Assembly (NCBI RefSeq): GCF_042648145.1
Contig: NZ_JBHRWV010000001.1
Span: 372,001 to 436,000, forward strand
Origin: Salinicoccus sesuvii
GTDB taxonomy: Bacteria; Bacillota; Bacilli; Staphylococcales; Salinicoccaceae
Reading direction: 5' to 3'
DNA: 64,000 bases
Every line of letters begins with the position of its first letter. Positions within the stretch are counted from its first letter, which is position 1. Position numbers and translations under genes: made by a program. The notes under the pieces were generated by a model, which searched no databases, was not told where the DNA came from, and saw nothing but the letters and a program-made list of their open reading frames with translations. Positions 62,611 to 64,000 of the stretch are shown here, in pieces.

Positions 62611-64000
62611 TTATGTGCCTCCCTGATTATTCTCTGCGTCAGTATCCGACTCAGTTCGTTTCGATTTGCTACTTTTATTTTCTTTTACCTTGCTGAAATA
62701 GGCTTCTGTACGTTCGCGGAGTTTCCTAGGCATCATAATATAGATGAAGTCCTCGGAATGCATGACAGTTTCTCCATTTGGGGTAATCAATTCATCATCT
62801 CTAATAATGGCGATGACAAGAATATCCGGTGGCAGATCGAGATCTTTTATCTTAGCATTTTCATGAGCGGACTGAATTGGCAGTTCAACCCCATAAATAT
62901 CATTCTGTGTTTGGCCGAGTGCCAGAAGTTCTACTGAATAAGGTGGTGCGTCTGTCTCTCCTTCATCGAACCCAAGCCAGCGCGCAACAGGAGTAATTGT
63001 ACTCCCTTGAAGTAGTGCAGAGAAGATGACGATGAAGAAGACGACGTTGAATATCAAATAGCCGTTTTCGATGCCACTGACAAGTGGATAGGTTGCGAGT
63101 ACGATAGGTACTGAACCCCGCAGTCCGGCCCACGAGATGAAGGCTTTCTCCTTAAGGTCATATTTACTTGCGATAAGTGTAAGGAATACGCCAATCGGAC
63201 GTGCTATGAATATGAGTATAAGAGCCATCAGGATACCTTGGAAAGTGTAGTTAAAAAGTTCCTCAGGGAACGCGAGCAATCCAAGCATGATGAACATGAT
63301 GATCTGCATCATCCATGCCAGTCCTTCATTAAAGCGTAGGATGGAATGCTTGTAGGTCAAAGGGCGATTCCCCATGAGCAAGGCCATGATGTAGACGGCA
63401 AGCAGGCCACTGGCATTAGCGACTTCCGCGACACCGAATGAGAGCATGGCAAAGCCAAGCGAGAGTACCGGGTAGAGCCCTGAAGCTTCCAAGTCGATAC
63501 GATTGATGACATAAACAGCGAGGCGTCCGATGATAAGTCCGATGAGTACCGCGATGCCCATCTGCCAGAAGAAAGAAAGTATGAGTAGGAAAACATTAGT
63601 TTCTCCCGGCATTTCAATGACGGAAATAATAGTGACGGTCAGAAATACTGCCATCGGATCGTTGGTTCCGGATTCTGCCTCGATAGTCGTAGAAAGTTTC
63701 TCTTTAATATTCTTACTGCCGAATACGGCGAATACGGCAGCCGCATCCGTTGAACCGACAATGGCACCAAGCAACATAGAAGTCATCAAATCGAGATCGA
63801 GTATGAAGTAGGCGAATACGCCAAGGATGAGGCTGGTAAGCAGAACGCCGATGGTGGCTAAAAGGACAGCCGGTGCGGCAACCTTTCTTATAGCGGTGAT
63901 GTTAGTCTGCAGTCCCCCTTCAAACAGTATGATAATGAGAGCAATCATACCGATGAGTTGGGTTGTCTCTACATCATCATAGTAGATGACTTGATTGAGT
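62611..64000 (-). CDS. CPA1/NhaP2-type cation/proton antiporter, 5' end outside the window
   Basis: The frame remains open to the window edge (IQVIYYDDVETTQLIG before the first internal Met), so the true start lies beyond 64000. The visible part has about eleven helices with GAIVGSTDAAAVFAVF and the SGTNDPMAVFLT motif. A C-terminal RCK_C/TrkA_C-like domain (about the last 130 residues: LDLPPDILVIAIIRDDELITPNGE) follows. Relatives such as CvrA/NhaP2 exchange K+ or Na+ for protons and help in salt and volume control. Confidence 0.88.
   Translation of the reverse strand, partial: LNQVIYYDDVETTQLIGMIALIIILFEGGLQTNITAIRKVAAPAVLLATIGVLLTSLILGVFAYFILDLDLMTSMLLGAIVGSTDAAAVFAVFGSKNIKEKLSTTIEAESGTNDPMAVFLTVTIISVIEMPGETNVFLLILSFFWQMGIAVLIGLIIGRLAVYVINRIDLEASGLYPVLSLGFAMLSFGVAEVANASGLLAVYIMALLMGNRPLTYKHSILRFNEGLAWMMQIIMFIMLGLLAFPEELFNYTFQGILMALILIFIARPIGVFLTLIASKYDLKEKAFISWAGLRGSVPIVLATYPLVSGIENGYLIFNVVFFIVIFSALLQGSTITPVARWLGFDEGETDAPPYSVELLALGQTQNDIYGVELPIQSAHENAKIKDLDLPPDILVIAIIRDDELITPNGETVMHSEDFIYIMMPRKLRERTEAYFSKVKENKSSKSKRTESDTDAENNQGGT

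Overview
The window looks like a chromosome segment from a low-to-moderate GC Firmicute, most likely a halotolerant member of the Staphylococcaceae (Salinicoccus/Jeotgalicoccus-like). This rests on staphylococcal-type gene sets (GlcT-ptsG, mtlA-mtlR-mtlF-mtlD, arsRBC, azlCD, a CYP152 fatty-acid P450), strong Shine-Dalgarno sequences, frequent TTG/GTG starts, hairpin-plus-U terminators and an S-box (SAM) riboswitch. No rRNA, tRNA, CRISPR or prophage was seen. The assignment is by gene content and style only; no database search was possible.

Layout. 1-2.6 kb: 3' end of the antiterminator gene glcT and ptsG, with a RAT/terminator switch between them. 2.8-10.1 kb: S9 peptidase, a 51-residue membrane peptide, CYP152 P450, CopZ, a CNNM/CBS protein, a Gfo/Idh oxidoreductase and an aldo/keto reductase. 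10.3-15.6 kb: a PhnD-PhnC-PhnE-PhnE ABC importer, a metallo-beta-lactamase-fold hydrolase and a metallophosphoesterase. 15.8-19.6 kb: a divergon with an N-acylamino-acid racemase/OSBS-type enolase and a YfcC carrier on one side and an M20 amidohydrolase on the other. 19.8-26 kb: small membrane proteins, MarR-MMPL efflux, and a large KatE-type catalase. 26-31 kb: complete mannitol operon with a likely MtlR operator. 31-34 kb: membrane protein, RarD, lipoprotein. 34-39 kb: LnrLMN-like ABC exporter divergent from an LnrJK-like two-component system. 39-41.3 kb: a SAM riboswitch controlling an SfnG-like flavin monooxygenase and an ATP-grasp ligase. 41.3-49.6 kb: MhqO/MhqD-like pair, HAD phosphatase, AzlCD, AEC carrier, SEC-C protein, YwrD-type gamma-glutamyltransferase, paired short chromate transporters. 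49.8-55.4 kb: MurJ-like flippase, aldo/keto reductase, glycerate kinase, acetamidase, NamA. 55.5-57.0 kb: an IS3-family element. 57-59.1 kb: arsRBC. 59.3-61.5 kb: an unusual ureohydrolase plus a divergent Nramp-fold transporter. 61.5-64 kb: OsmC, a lipoprotein and a truncated CPA-type cation/proton antiporter.

Most notable: (1) the SAM-riboswitch operon pairing an SfnG-like monooxygenase with an ATP-grasp enzyme, for which promoter, aptamer P1, antiterminator and terminator can all be traced in the sequence; (2) the ureohydrolase/Nramp-like pair, in which one metal ligand of the hydrolase is Cys and the metal-binding residues of the transporter are replaced; (3) the IS3 element that landed 7 bp after arsC, cutting the operon off from its own terminator while bringing a 16-bp-stem terminator at its right end, and whose transposase is itself frameshifted; (4) the N-acylamino-acid racemase/carrier/amidohydrolase divergon.
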